Origin: Spirogloea muscicola
Lineage: Eukaryota > Streptophyta > Zygnematophyceae > Spirogloeales > Spirogloeaceae
NCBI GenBank assembly: GCA_009602725.1
Contig: WELB01000042.1
Span: 756,609 to 820,608 of the forward strand
Reading direction: 5' to 3'
DNA: 64,000 nt
The position numbers were made by a program, and so were the translations under genes. The notes beneath the pieces are model-generated. The model searched no databases. It worked only from the letters and a program-made list of their open reading frames with translations, and was not told the DNA's origin. Below are positions 1 through 12,040 of the stretch, one piece after another (the stretch's first letter is position 1; each line of letters begins with the position of its first letter).

Positions 1-53
1 CGCCCAGCTCAACTTCAAGCCCATTTCTCCATCGTCAAGCACCTGCCGTCGCA

Positions 54-536
54 ATGCAGGCGCAGAGGATCACGCCCTTCCTGTGGTTCGACGGCGCCGC
101 CGAGGAGGCGGCGCAGTTCTACGCCGGCGTGTTCGCGGGCGGCCGCGTACTGGAGGTGTCGCGCTACGGCGCGGGCTCTCGATACCCAGAGGGCACCGCC
201 CTCACCGTCAGCTTCGAGCTGGAGGGCCTGCGCTTCGCGGCGCTCAACGGCGGGCCCGAGTACCACTTCACTGAGGCCATCTCGCTGGCCGTCAGCTGCG
301 AGACGCAGGAGGAGGTCGACGGGCTGTGGGCCAAGCTCACGGCCGACGGTGGCAAGCCCGGGCGCTGCGCCTGGCTCAAGGACAAGTACGGCGTGTCGTG
401 GCAGATCGTGCCGGTGCAGCTGAAGCAGCTGCTGGGCGACCCAGACCCGGCCAAGGCGCAGCGCGTGATGCAGGCCATGATGACAATGTCCAAGATCGAC
501 ATCGCCGGCTTGCAGGCGGCGCACCGCGGCGACTGA
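54..536 (+). CDS. VOC superfamily (PhnB-like / glyoxalase-fold) protein
   Basis: A single-exon 160-residue protein with the N-terminal signature ITPFLWFDGAAEEAAQFYAG, followed by a conserved block near residue 65 (LNGGPEYHFTEAISLAVSC) and WLKDKYGVSWQIVP near residues 111-124. This is the PhnB-like branch of the vicinal oxygen chelate fold, often annotated as 3-demethylubiquinone-9 3-methyltransferase domain, although that name does not imply methyltransferase activity. Family members are small metal-binding or metal-free beta-alpha-beta-beta-beta domains, usually dimeric, and their substrates are mostly unknown. Length equals a typical stand-alone bacterial member. The ATG at 54 is the first in frame and directly precedes the conserved start. 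No intron is needed, unlike most neighbours, which may reflect bacterial ancestry; this is inference. The substrate is not assignable. Confidence 0.85.
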   Translation: MQAQRITPFLWFDGAAEEAAQFYAGVFAGGRVLEVSRYGAGSRYPEGTALTVSFELEGLRFAALNGGPEYHFTEAISLAVSCETQEEVDGLWAKLTADGGKPGRCAWLKDKYGVSWQIVPVQLKQLLGDPDPAKAQRVMQAMMTMSKIDIAGLQAAHRGD

Positions 537-539
537 GCG

Positions 540-1695
540 TGGCATGGCCACCTAGACGCTCTTGAGGAGCTCCCACCCAACGTTTGTCTCTCTGCTAGCT
601 TTGCTCGCGGCCTCTGCTCTGTGTCGCGATGTCTTGGCCTCATTTGTGGTCAAAGCGGTTCTCTTGTCAGCAGCTGCGCTGATCGATGGCGAGTGGCCTT
701 GGGCTCCAGTAGCACTAGTCTTCGGAGGCTGCCTTTCTGTGGGTGGCTCCTTGCATGACCATTGACGTGGTCAGCAACGACAGGTGGACATGCGTAGCCA
801 CTTCATCTGGGTGTTAAGCCAGACTTCAGGCCGTCAGGTCCCTGACACCTGACAACACGTTCATAGCAACAATTTTGCATGACACTCCATCAGAAGGGCT
901 CCGCTTGTGTCATTGCGCCAAGACTGCCTAAGATCAGAATCTACTTAGTCAATGACTGGGGGGTTATTCTTTTCAAGGACTGGGGGATAATAAGCTGACA
1001 AGACGTCAATCTAGGCTTCGTGGACTTTGCACTCTACATTTCAGGCCCTGTACAAGCCAACACTGCAGAAAGTCTAAGCCACCAACAACACCCACGGCCA
1101 ACGACCAACGACCAACGACCAAAGCACATAGTCCAAGGAAACAACTAAATTGCTGCCAAAATAGACCATCCACCACTATTCAACAAGATTGCAAGCCAAG
1201 CTTTGCTGTCAGAGCTCGGACTGCGCCCTTGTTCCGTATAGCGTCATCCTCCTGTAGATGACCAGCTGGAAAAGGTGGGGCGACATCAACACGGGCCGGG
1301 CGAGAGCAATCGACAAGTTTCTCACAGCTCCCAACTTGCAAGTCAATGTGATATCGATAAGCATTTTCACAAGCTAAGCTCACAGGCTAGTGATTACAAT
1401 GTTGCCGCGACCTGGATCCATAGATCGACAGAAAGAATGTGAACATTGGCGCTTCAGTGATGACATCCTACTTATACACTGTACTTATGTAAAGAAATAA
1501 TCAAGTCAGGCATTTGTAGGCGGCAAATGCTCGTCAGGTACAGCACCTTGCAGGAACACAATCTCAGCTCCTGCCAAAGCTGACTCCTGCGGATTCCAGT
1601 CGAAGTGCTATCAGCATGGCAATTGCTATCACTCCGCAGGATAACAGCCTAGAGACCAGAGCCCTCATCTTGCTCGCAGGAGAGCTGACTCTAGT
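540..1695. other. intergenic region, no gene recognised
   Basis: Between the VOC gene and the 3' end of the RINGv gene I see no open frame with family similarity. A small 7-bp tandem repeat (ACGACCA, three copies) lies near 1100-1121. The interval probably contains the 3' UTRs of two convergent genes. Confidence 0.5.
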
Positions 1696-3992
1696 TCAGG
1701 TAAGCTGCGGCAAGAGTCGTGTGGTGGGCGTGGACCCAGATGCTGCAGAGAGGGTGCTTGCCTGCTGCTGGCGGCGCCTGCGGAAGATATTGAAGGCTCG
1801 AATAATAATGTAGCAGGGGACTAAGAGGGCAACAGCTCGAAACAGCAGCACCTGCCAGTTCAAGCACCACATTAGCTTGATAATATGGCAGACCTTCCTA
1901 TGTAGGTCAAAATCTTTCGGAGGGCTGTCTAGACTGTCCTTAGCATAAAGAACCTGTTCACATATCCTAGATAAGAGTCTTTGTTTAACTTGAAGCTTGG
2001 TTACGAGCTCACAGTGAAAATGTCATCATCGCTGTCGTCATCCATTTGGATCATCTGAAGAGCATGCCGAAGGAGGAGGAGAGCCAGCAGCTGCAGAGCA
2101 TTCCAGCTTTGAGTAACGCTTCCGCTTCATTTCTCCAGGTCGTGTGGGAGTATCCAAAATGGATATATGGTAGCATCACGTGTGGGTGTATCACATACAT
2201 GTAGAGTGTAGCATCAAGTAAGTGATAGACGAGGACAATCCACGGGACTTGAGAATCTCACCGTCAAGGCTGCTGCTCTGAAATGGGCACCGTTATTGTA
2301 GACTGCTGTATAGGTGTCATAATCAAGGTCTAGGAGCTGATGATTGCCAGAATCTATGTGCGCCCTACTGTTTGTACGGAGAGGATGTCCTGCTGGAAGG
2401 AACCACCGCTCCCTGCAGGTGAGCAAGAAGTACGTGTAAATTCATAGACCAAACCCAAGCCTTGGCATCGTCCTTGGCCGCAGCCAACGAACAAGTGTAG
2501 ACTGACCATACAAATTAGTGAGATGACCTTACCTGAAGTCAATTATGGTTGTTACTGGGTGTTGGGGCAGCAAAGGTGGTGGAGCAGTGTAGCCGGGCTG
2601 ATAAGGCTGCAGACATCCCAAATGCACAACACAATGTTAGAAACATGCTGGTTAAGATTGACATATTTGAGGACACATGTAACATCTGCTAGCTTGTGGA
2701 TCACCCATGACTCCATCAGTCACAACTCCTAAGATGAGGAAACATAAACAGCGCCTAATGTCATCCCTGCTTCTGAATACAGCTCACCCAAGAAACAGCA
2801 GCGCATGTTGTCAAGTGAGAGAGCGGTCATACCTTGTGGCAAATTTCACAAGTCAGGTTACCCTTCTCCGAACACCACCTCTGAACACATTTGCGGTGAG
2901 CGTACTGCAAGCAAGCATGCACAGGAGGCACTTCAGGCCGTACGTCACATGTGCACTAACAATCGCTATATTATAAATAAATACCCCTCCATTGAGCATT
3001 GACAGAGGCACAAGGGCTCCCCAACTCGACTGCCAGCATTCCTGCTTCTAGGGGGAAGACCAGGACTTTCTAGCCTTGTTTAGGGAGATAAGCTGGTCAT
3101 TAAGTAAGTATCCCTCATGTGGTGTCAGAACTGCTAATGCAATGAGCATTATAGAGTCTTGGTGATTGTCATCGTACGTGTTGCCTAGCTGCATAATCGG
3201 CACCCTACGACCAGATTGATAACGACTCAGAAGCTCGTCTTGCAGCGAGTCACCTCTCAGCAGATTTGACCAGTAGAGCAAGTTACCAGTGGACCAACTC
3301 CCCCTTTTGACCGACGCTCAACCAGAACCTTTGTTGAAGGATGGCAAGGGTAAGGGACGAGCCTACGAGCATCGAGGCTCCCATTGTTGGGAGCACACCT
3401 GAAGACTTCCTCGACAGGCACAGGGTGTTTCAAGGTTGCCTGTCTGATCCTCCTCTTGGCAAATTCTGCACTCTGCCACGACTGCTGGCGTCCTTGCCTC
3501 ATCGGAGTGTGCACCTACGTGGACGAAAGAAGTTGGACATTGGTCCCCTCTTGACAGTCTGAGCCAGGGGAAGACTCGTGAAGACTTTTCAAAGCAGTGA
3601 CGCGAGCCGCAACAAACACCCTGCCTGGTCCAAGAAGTGCCAGTCATTTGCTGGCAAGGCCTCCGAGGCAATGGCAAGACCTTGATTGGCTCGCAATATG
3701 CTGTTATTGGGCATGTGCTGCAAAGACCTTGTCCCATGTCAAAGGATTACATCAGCACAATACAGCGAGGAATGCAGAGGTATGAAGGAGAAAGCGCACC
3801 AGTAACCAGCACTGATGTCAGAGTGGGGGACGCCAACGAAGCACTTGCATCGTCTTGCGACTCGTTGGCGTTGGCAGAGGGCTCGGCGGGTGACAGCAGC
3901 TGGCTGAGGCCTTGCAGCGCCACCTTCTGGTGGCCGTGCCCGTCGTCGACATCTATCGTCACGTGCGCAGCCTGGCCATCTGACAGGCCCAT
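1696..3992 (-). CDS. RINGv (RING-CH/MARCH-type) membrane E3 ubiquitin ligase
   Basis: Exons on the minus strand: 3992-3800, 3514-3399, 2904-2833, 2606-2533, 2412-2262, 2090-2013, 1851-1696. The sum is 840 bases, 279 residues plus stop, in frame throughout. The C4HC3 RINGv finger is split between exons 2 and 3: CRICQEED, then CACRGSLQ joined to YAHRKCVQRWC and LTCEICHK. It is followed by the plant-type tail (PYQPGYTAPPP, then DLDYDTYTAVYN) and two hydrophobic segments, AAALTLLALLLLRHALQM and VLLFRAVALLVPCYIII, ending in a basic RRRRQQQ cluster. Family members are membrane-anchored E3 ligases that pass ubiquitin from an E2 to membrane substrates. The first exon and its join are less certain; an alternative acceptor lies about 40 bases upstream of the one used. 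It is transcribed divergently from RPS5. Confidence 0.85.
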
Positions 3993-4296
3993 CCAAGGAG
4001 CTGAGAAGCGACGTAAAGCAGGAGACAGGCGCCTCTGGAGCCCTGCCACCGAGCTGAGGCTCCCGAGTGGAGGCGCAGCCGGCTTCGCTTCTCCGCCTCT
4101 GAAGGAAGGAGTCACCGAAGCGGCTGGAGGAGCAGCTGACGACGGTCCGGGGTCTCGCGGCTCAGGCGTGTCCACGCCACCAGCCGGGAGCAGGAGCGGA
4201 GGCGGGCAACCTGGAGCCGGCCACCGGCGCCCGCAGGCCTGCACCGGGCCCCTGCCACCGCGCGGCGGCACGCGTCTCTGCAGAAGGAAAGCGGCG

Positions 4297-4331
<35 letters not shown>

Positions 4332-4500
4332 NCCACGCAGGCGGCAGCGACCACTGACTGCATCAAGAGAGCAGTGGGCCAACGGCGCTTTAGCGCTCTG
4401 GGAACGACGCGTTAGCGCGAAGAAGGGCGCCTGTACTTGCCCGACCCACCGGCAGGCAGCCTTGAACCCCAAGCCCCCGGCGCGGACCCGGCGGCCGGCC
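3993..4500. promoter_or_regulatory. shared divergent promoter region of RINGv and RPS5
   Basis: The two start codons lie about 510 bases apart on opposite strands. The interval contains a (GGC)n tract at 4301-4331 interrupted by a single N at 4332, so its true length is unknown. No core promoter element is identifiable with confidence. Confidence 0.4.
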
Positions 4501-5436
4501 ATGACCATGGCGCCGGCCGCCATTCCCGCCGGGCCGCGCGCCGCGATGTGCGCGCGGCCTCCCTCGGGCGCTGCCGGGCTCGCAAGGCGGCCGGCGCCCG
4601 CCGCGAGGGCCTTCTCGTCGCTCGCCGCCTCACTGTCGGGGCTGCAGGTGCATGATGGGTCCCAGTCGCGGCGCTGCCCTGTGCTGCGCGGCCGCGTCGC
4701 CGGGACCGGCATTGCCTCCGCCGCCGGGTATGGGGAGGAGGAGGACGAGGAGAGCGAGGTGGACGTGGAGGCCGCCTACCAGGCCCTCTACGGCAAGGCG
4801 TTCTCTGGCGTGGAGGGGTCGCGGGGGGCCGGCTTCTCAGTCGACGGCGCCGGCGACGACGACGACGACGCGCCCAAGCCGCGGCGGGGCCGCAAGTCCG
4901 AGGACGGCGGCGAGCGGGGCGGCGGGAAGCGCGGCGGCGGCGGCGGCGGCGGCAAGGACGCCCTGGAGGAGCGCGTGGTGCAGATACGGCGCGTCACCAA
5001 GGTCGTGAAGGGCGGGAAGCAGATGGCATTCCGCGCGGTCGTGGTGGTGGGCGACCGCAAGGGCCGCGTCGGTGTAGGCGTCGGCAAGGCCAAGGAGGTG
5101 ATATCGGCGGTGCAGAAGTCGGCGACCGATGCGCGGCGGCACATGGTCACCGTGCCCATGACCAAGTACCTCACCTTCCCGCACCGCGCACTGGGCCAGT
5201 TCGGGGCTGCCCAAGTCATGCTGCGCCCCGCCGCCACGGGAACGGGCGTCATCGCCGGCGGGTCCGTGCGTATTGTTCTGGAGCTGGCCGGCGTTGAGAA
5301 CGCCCTCGGCAAGGAGCTCGGCTCCGGCAACCCGCTGAACAATGCCCGCGCAGTCCTCCAGGCCGTGTCCGAGATGAAGCAGTTCCGCGATGTCGCGCGG
5401 GACCGGAATATCCCTATGGAGGAGCTTTGGAAGTAG
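4501..5436 (+). CDS. RPS5: plastid 30S ribosomal protein S5, nucleus-encoded
   Basis: Single-exon, 311 residues. The S5 N-terminal double-stranded-RNA-binding-like domain begins near residue 156 ([20 protein letters not shown], then [17 protein letters not shown]). It is followed by the C-terminal S5 fold ([51 protein letters not shown]). S5 sits in the body of the small subunit near the mRNA entry site and takes part in decoding fidelity. Compared with bacterial S5 (about 165 residues) there is a roughly 150-residue N-terminal extension: an alanine/arginine-rich transit peptide, then an acidic stretch ([14 protein letters not shown]) and a Gly/Lys-rich linker. I chose the ATG at 4501; the ATG at 4507 is in a stronger context. 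The frame stays open far upstream, but that part is low-complexity. Plastid targeting is inferred from bacterial-type S5 plus the presequence; a mitochondrial location is less likely. Confidence 0.93.
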   Translation: MTMAPAAIPAGPRAAMCARPPSGAAGLARRPAPAARAFSSLAASLSGLQVHDGSQSRRCPVLRGRVAGTGIASAAGYGEEEDEESEVDVEAAYQALYGKAFSGVEGSRGAGFSVDGAGDDDDDAPKPRRGRKSEDGGERGGGKRGGGGGGGKDALEERVVQIRRVTKVVKGGKQMAFRAVVVVGDRKGRVGVGVGKAKEVISAVQKSATDARRHMVTVPMTKYLTFPHRALGQFGAAQVMLRPAATGTGVIAGGSVRIVLELAGVENALGKELGSGNPLNNARAVLQAVSEMKQFRDVARDRNIPMEELWK

Positions 5437-5708
5437 TCCGGCACATAGCCAGAGAGCTAAAGCAGCGCGGCCACTCGGTCAGCTTGTGGCACGTTTGCTT
5501 GTTGTTCAGCTTGTGGCAAGTTTGCTGCTGCGCCTCTCTGCCATCAGTTTGCAGCTTATGGACTTACTCGGCCATTCTTTTCACGCCTTTGGCAATGAGC
5601 TCGATCAGGACGGCTGGATGCCGTGCTATGGCCTGAGTAGCAACACATTGGCATCTTTTGATGCTTCACTTCGCGCCATCAACTAAGATGACCCTGCCCA
5701 GCGGGCAG

Positions 5709-8700
5709 TCATGTCAGTGTGTAGTGGTAGGCCTGCTGCAAAGGCGAGGACACTGGCAGCGGGTATGGCAACTCATCCAAACGAGCAGGTAAAGGTGGTG
5801 CACAGCGCTGGCATGCTTGGTCTGCCAGCAATCCCTCGTGCTCAATGTTAGAATCTGTATTTCCTTAATTGAATGGCTGGTGATGACTAGGTCTGCAGCA
5901 AGCACATCAAACGGCTTGCAATGTCACTGATACTTGGTATTCTATAGATAACGTCCTGAGCATGCTGCAAGATTATGCGTCATATAGTTGAAGACACATT
6001 GGGGTAGAATGAAGGGATTCTATTTTGACCACTAGGTTAAGTTTCTCTTCTTAGTAATCGCAGGGGTTTTGTCAGCAACACCCATAAGACGGTAGTCCTT
6101 GCACTGTGCGGGCAGTGTCACCGTGTCCTACAGCCCAAGCAAAATCATCACCAACAATGTCTGCACTTCCATCTGTCTCGGTTCTTACAATGAGCCAATT
6201 GAAACTTCACACAAATCGCTGCTGGGGCATCAAGCATCAATGCAGCGATAGACAGCTTACTGAGAATGACCTTCTCTACACTTTTCTGAGAATGAAGGTT
6301 GATAGGCTGTGGTAAGCCAAGCGCTGTAAGATGGTTATTCTTAGATGGTACTGGCGTTGATGTCGAGAAGCGCAGGAGGATTCCAGCCACAGATTTTGCT
6401 AGCTCCGGAAGGCATTGCTGTAACTGCGAGGATTTTGAGTCAAGAGCAAACGTGAGAATGTTCTGCGATGCATGATGTCAGCAGATGAGCATATACAAAG
6501 CTGAAAAGTAATCTGTTTCCTTTAGGCACTTGTCACAACACCTTCTCAGATGTGCTCGGAAGTAGAGTAGGTCCCTTGAGCTTGCTCTTGTCCAAGGCCT
6601 TCTGAACAGCTGCCTTCACTAGTCTTGACTGGGATGCATCACAATAAGCTGCCCCAGAGGAAATACGGGCAGCTGATGCATGCATTGAGCCAAGGTCTGA
6701 CATGCGTCAAGGAGGGCAGATATGCTTGTTCGGCCAGCCAAGTATTGCAACCGTTCAAAGATCATTCGTCAATGGACTGAAGGATACAAGCTCCAATCTC
6801 GTGCACAAAGATTTCCAGTCGCTTGCCAGTCAGACCGGCATTTTTGAAGGTCATATCAGCTCTGCCAGGGGAGGAGATGAACGCCCTTTCATAGTCGAGG
6901 CCATACCTGGACCAGTCAACCCCATGCTCAAGTGCCTCAATTATACAGCTTGAATGCATGGTCAGACACCCATCCTTGTACATTGTCACCTGCTACACAG
7001 TTGCACCAAATGTTGGAGCCAAGCATCAGACTCCCAATCAGAGTAGAAGTGACAGGCCTACATGCTTCACCAGAGCTTAGTGGGAGTGAAGCATTTGACC
7101 CCAAAAGTACATCACTGGGCAGAGGCAGATTGAGATGACTTAAGTGGTCTGTCTAATTGCCTCATGACAATGCTCCTTGCAATAGGTGTTAATGTTGCTT
7201 CTACATGAGAGTATGTTGGAAGCTTCTCTGCTGGTGATTCTATGAGTGCAATGCAGGCCTGAACTGTCCAAGGTACTGCATAGCGCCCTCTTTCAGCACC
7301 CATTTGGACTGCTGATATATGACACAGCCCTCGTTCGTCCTGCCTGAAGCGAGGGAAGTCAAGGAACTGATGCTTTATGCCTAGAAGATTATGTCAAGAA
7401 CATATAGAAGCAGCGTGGAATCTTGCCAATGCTTACACACCTTGCCAATCTCTTAGTCAAATGCGATCGCACGCCTTCTTTGAAGTGCTCCAAAGTTGAC
7501 GAACATTGCAAGAATGAGCTGGCAGGGATGGAACATGTCATAGATGTATGCATACTGCTGGCTTCCTCGACCACATTGTAGTCCAATGACAACTCTCGCA
7601 GAATGGATAACGTGACTGTTGAGAAATGTTGCAGTTGCAGGTCGACCGATATCTGAACATGCGCATACTCCAAGCCTCAACATTTGCGGCAGATTGAAGA
7701 ATACAAAGAGAGCAACTCCAATCATGTGGTGATATGGAGACTAATTAGAGGAGTAGTGACATACTTGTGGATTAAGGACGGAGATCTTAATTGGTCTCAG
7801 CACGTCAATGTGACCAATAGACCGGCATGAACATGTACACGGCCACACACACTTGGTGCACACAATTAGCAGCAAGTCCCTTCAACGTGCTGGGCTCAAT
7901 GACACATTTAAAACGGCAAAAATATACATATACAGTCTGTAAGTATTCACCTACCGCATTGAACTGGTCATGGATGAAGACAAGCAACTCTTCAATGTGT
8001 CCCTCTGCTTCGAAGCTCAAAGTTGTGCCACTTATGCGAGTCTCCTGTGTCTTCTCTATGCACGGACATTGCAGAATGACAAGGGCACCTTCACTAGGAA
8101 GGTCAGCAGTCCTCATCTCGTAGGCACGTACCACGATGTCACTTGCAACTGCTTCTCAACAAGCAAACATTAATTAAGTATGTAATGCCAGTGACATTGA
8201 CTTACTGTAATGCAAGTCTGCCACTGTAATAAAGTGGAAAGCGTGTGCAAGTAGGCCATGAGATCTGTCGCCCGTTCCCCTAACCCTACAGCTGATATCA
8301 GGCAATCATTGCTTTTCTGACAGTTCCTGAATTACCTGTTGTCATGACAAAGAGCGGATCCCCTGCTTCCAGAGAGCAATGAATTAGTGGGCAAGCTGCT
8401 GTCAGGTAGCCTGGTCGATGCAAGATTGTGATCAGTTGGTTGACACACGTGTTTATGCAGATTCAAGGGTCAAAGACTACCGTGTACTTGTGATTGTAAG
8501 ACCACCTGAAACTTACGGAGGTGAACCTCGGAAGGTGCGGGCTTGCACAATGTTCGAAAGAGCTGGTTGTAGTGTTCAAGTAAGGTCGTCACTGGCACGC
8601 CTCGTCCTGTGTCAGCTACTGCAACATAGCCAGAGTCAGTCAAGATTGAACCTCCTAACGGTGCACAAGACTCAGTGAAGCCAAATTGACTTCAGACAAT

Positions 8701-9159
8701 CTGATCTACCTTTGCAAGTAGATTGTTATCTTGCGAGACAATTCGCAGCATCTGCGGGCAAGGGCAAACAGCTTCACCTGTAACCTTCACACTGATTGGC
8801 AAAGGTGTGTCACAATGTGGTGATGTGTTTTCTCCCTCAAGAGATGTAGGCATGACATCGAGCACCCGAGCAACTGTGATGACTATCTTTGGTGGAGGTG
8901 CAGGATCATCAAGGCCTGAGAGATTGTCGAAGCGGCAGGAGCATATTGCATCTGATATAGCCTGCATACGCCAGCACAATTGCCACTCATCTACCATTGT
9001 ATCTAAGGCTGATAAAGGTACACGGATAATGCTGTTGCAAGAGAAGGCTTTGACGTAGCTTGACGACCATGAAGGCCAATCCCAGCGGAGCACCTTACGC
9101 AGGGCACGTGCAGAGTACGTAGCACTGCTGCAGCTGCCAACTTTGCAAAGCCGCCACAA
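5709..9159 (-). CDS. MTOPVIB: MTOPVIB: meiotic DNA topoisomerase VI subunit B-like protein
   Basis: A multi-exon minus-strand gene recognised from several exons that align in order with plant MTOPVIB. Near 8640-8520 a GHKL-like segment reads GYVAVADTGRGVP. Near 6960-6790 there is LEHGVDWSRYGLDYERAF and LEIFVHEIG. Near 6620-6550 there is KAAVQKALDKSKLKGPTLLP. Near 6440-6370 there is LQQCLPELAKSVAGILLRF, matching the plant block after LLSTHALKIQ. Further coding segments lie at about 9159-8715 and 8130-7960 (LPSEGALVILQCPC, HIEELLVFIHDQFNAVG). A probable last exon ends at 5709. In plants the protein joins SPO11-1/SPO11-2 to make meiotic double-strand breaks. I could not fix every splice site, so start, end and the middle exons are provisional. 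It faces the sirtuin gene head to head. Confidence 0.72.
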
Positions 9160-9396
9160 TGAAGTGCTATGCTAGGCGAAGCTTGACTTATTGGCTGCCG
9201 GCAGACGGGTGTAGCTTACGGCATGCGCGGCCTCGATGGCGCCGCGGGCGGGCGCAACAGCCACCATGGCAGCGGGCCGGGCTGCAGGGACGGCAAGGCT
9301 CGGCGCTTCCGGATCAGGGGAGCTGGGGGATGTCCGGTCGAAGAGAAGTAGCTCTCCTGAACAAATAAGAAGGCTGCAAGATATTGTGATGATGTC

Positions 9397-9527
9397 GAAA
9401 GAACGGCTGTGTGAGCCAGCCAGGTGTAAAGGAAATGTAGTGTGTATAAGTGATCATGCGTAATGGTTGAAAGAACGGCTGTGTAAGCCAGCCAGGTGTA
9501 GAGGAAATGGAGTGTGTATAAGTGATC
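9397..9527. repeat. two-copy direct tandem repeat, 72-bp period
   Basis: The block starting GAAAGAACGGCTGTGTGAGC at 9397 recurs at 9469 with few changes, each copy running through TGTGTATAAGTGATC. Each copy contains a GGCTG...CAGCC inverted repeat. It lies in the divergent promoter region between MTOPVIB and the sirtuin. Confidence 0.8.
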
Positions 9528-9702
9528 GAGTGTGACGGGAGCGAGGGCCGGGCCACAAACGAATGTCAGGGGCCTGGCGAATAAGCGGCGCGCGGGGAGA
9601 GGAAAATAATGTTTATTGACGTTATCGAAGAGGGGGGGATGGAGTGACAAGGGGCAGGGAAGGGCTCGCCCATAGAGGTGAGGCGTGATGTGAGCCTCAA
9701 CC

Positions 9703-9740
9703 ATGAGGCTGGCGACGCTTCGCCGGCTGCCTCGACCCCG

Positions 9741-9783
<43 letters not shown>

Positions 9784-12040
9784 GCGCTGCCGCCGCCGTT
9801 GCCGACCACCGCGTTCCTCCTGACAAGACGCCGCATGGGAGGACCCGCCGCCGCCGCGGCGGGCGCGGCTGACGCTGCCGAGTTCCGCAAGCTCCTCGAC
9901 CGGGCTACCGTAACTTCTGATCCCACTTGCCTCGTGTTCCCTGCGACATGGGCTGTTGTATATTTACGAGCACCTATGCGATAATTTACTGCAATATCGC
10001 TCTTCTCCTAGCGCTTGTACTACATGATAAGGCATTATCCCTCTCCACACAATGTCTCTCAGCAGTACGGACAACAGTAATATGCTCAGTATTGCATGCA
10101 TGCACGGCTGACGCTTTGCATACTGAATTGAAATTTTGCAAACCAATGCCAGAAAGTGACGGTCCTAACTGGAGCTGGCATTTCGGCAGAGAGCGGTATA
10201 CCAACATTCCGTGGACAAGGTGGCCTTTGGAGGACCTGGAGTGCCCTGGTACTCATGTATCGACTCCCTTACGAGCACTTGCAATTCTGCAAGCAGGGAT
10301 CTTCGGAGGCCAGATTAGAACCATAGGGACCCTTCCGCAGTAAGAGGCTTAGAGACCTGCAAATATACTACACAAAAAAGTTTCTCCCAGGAAGCGCAAG
10401 ACATACTTTCCTTCTCAGATAGGTTGCCTGCGCCTGTATGTCAGGATCTTGCAACACCAGAGGCTTTTGCAGCTGACCCAGCGTTGGTGTGGGAGTTCTA
10501 CCATTACCGCCGGTCAACATCCTACTTTCCAACCCATGATCATCTTGCAGAACTTTGGACTCAATTGCGTCAACAACGTTAGCTCCCATGTCTTTGCTCT
10601 TGCATACATGCAGAAAGCAGCTAATGAGCCATCTTTGGCATGTGCACTTTCAGGGATATTGTCTGTAAAGCATCACCAAATGCTGCTCATGCAGCTCTCG
10701 CAGCTCTGCAGATGAGTTGTAACGCCCGCGGCAAGTCATTCACCCTCTTAACTCAGGTACCTGAAAAAAGTGGGCAATACGCTCCATACCTGCTCCTCAG
10801 CTGCACGCCTGGCTAGGAATGTCTGAATATATATGTCAAGTGGGTAGTCAAAGATCCAAAGTATTTGATAGTCATTCCTCACACCTGCTCCAGTCTGCAG
10901 GGAGAATCTAAAAGTAGTGGCATCCGGTTAACAGGGGCAATGTTGCGTGCAGAACATTGATGGGTTGCATGCAGAAGCAGGTAGCACAGATGTTGTGGAG
11001 CTGCATGGGTCCTTGTGGAAAACAAGATGTACAGACTGCGGTGAGGTTCTGGAGAATAGAGACATGCCAATATGCCCTGCTCTTGCTGGAAGGGTGAGTG
11101 CAGACGTTGGACATACTCTCTGACCGATGCTGCTTCAGCTTATTCAGGCGGGGTTGTCAGCAGGTCCCTGCATTGACAAATGCAGGGACCTTGTCCTGGA
11201 TACAATGTTCCTGGTATTGGAGGAGGTAGCAGCTGACTATTATTGTTCTTCTGTATCAGGGAGCTCCACTTCAGCAGGCCCAGGATGCTCAGATAGAGCT
11301 TCCTGATTTACCACGGTGCACGCGCCAGCTGCAAGACAGCAGACGGAAGTGCAGGGCACTTCTCAGACCACATGTGGTTTGGTTTGGGGAGAACCTCGAT
11401 CCCACAGTATCGGAACGAGCGTACGAGGCCGCCTTGCAATCAGACATCTTCATCATTGTGGGAACTTCTGCAGTAGTTCAGGTCAGTGAAGCATCCGCAC
11501 ATATCAATTTGCAGTATTCTTGCAGTATTCTTGCAGTATTCTTGCACTGGCAGATTGCAATCTGACATTTGCCGTCACTGATGACCATCAGTATGTTGCT
11601 TGCAGTTGTCATATTGTGTTGAAGGACTGAAGCACAATAGCCAAGGGGTTTGCTTGAGCCTGCCATGAATGCAGAGCAAGATCATTAAGATCACTGATCC
11701 TGAGATTAAAGCTTTTGGCACAGCCGGCAGCTGGCTATGCCAAGGTAGCATATATGGGAGGGGCAACACTAGCAGAGTTCAACATTGAGGACACTCCAAT
11801 CAGCAGCAATTGCCAGTAAGTTATGTCTGCATGTAGTGAGAGAATAGTGAGAGTATCAAGTCTGCATAAGGGTCTGCGTTGTGTGACCTTCAGGATATAA
11901 AGCACCAGTCAGGCTACAAGTGAAGGTCATTTGCTTCGCTGGGACTACTTGCTCACTGTTTCAGGCCACCCTTGTGCAGGTATTTGTTTCGCGGACCTTC
12001 TGCAGACGTGCTGCCCAGAGTTCTTGGTTTGCCTGAATAG
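9703..12040 (+). CDS. SIRT5-type (class III) NAD-dependent protein deacylase
   Basis: Eight exons: 9703-9909, 10153-10248, 10445-10512, 10654-10756, 10953-11093, 11260-11481, 11724-11815, 11980-12040. The total is 990 bases, 329 residues, and all phases agree. NAD-binding motif [25 protein letters not shown]; catalytic histidine in [43 protein letters not shown]. The segment [11 protein letters not shown] carries the Tyr-x-x-Arg pair that in human SIRT5 binds acidic acyl groups, so desuccinylase/demalonylase activity is predicted by analogy. The N-terminus is Arg-rich with a 13-residue proline run, consistent with an organelle presequence. One oddity: the second zinc Cys pair is spaced wider than in SIRT5 ([13 protein letters not shown]). 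The gene ends convergent with the polygalacturonase. Confidence 0.93.

Noticed and set aside
4112-4366. Poly-Pro/poly-Ala open frames across the GGC tract
   Set aside because: They are translations of a simple triplet repeat interrupted by an N, without conserved flanks.
3637-4500. Upstream in-frame extension of RPS5
   Set aside because: The frame is open by composition only. It crosses the triplet tract and overlaps the divergent RINGv first exon; the transit peptide starts well at 4501.
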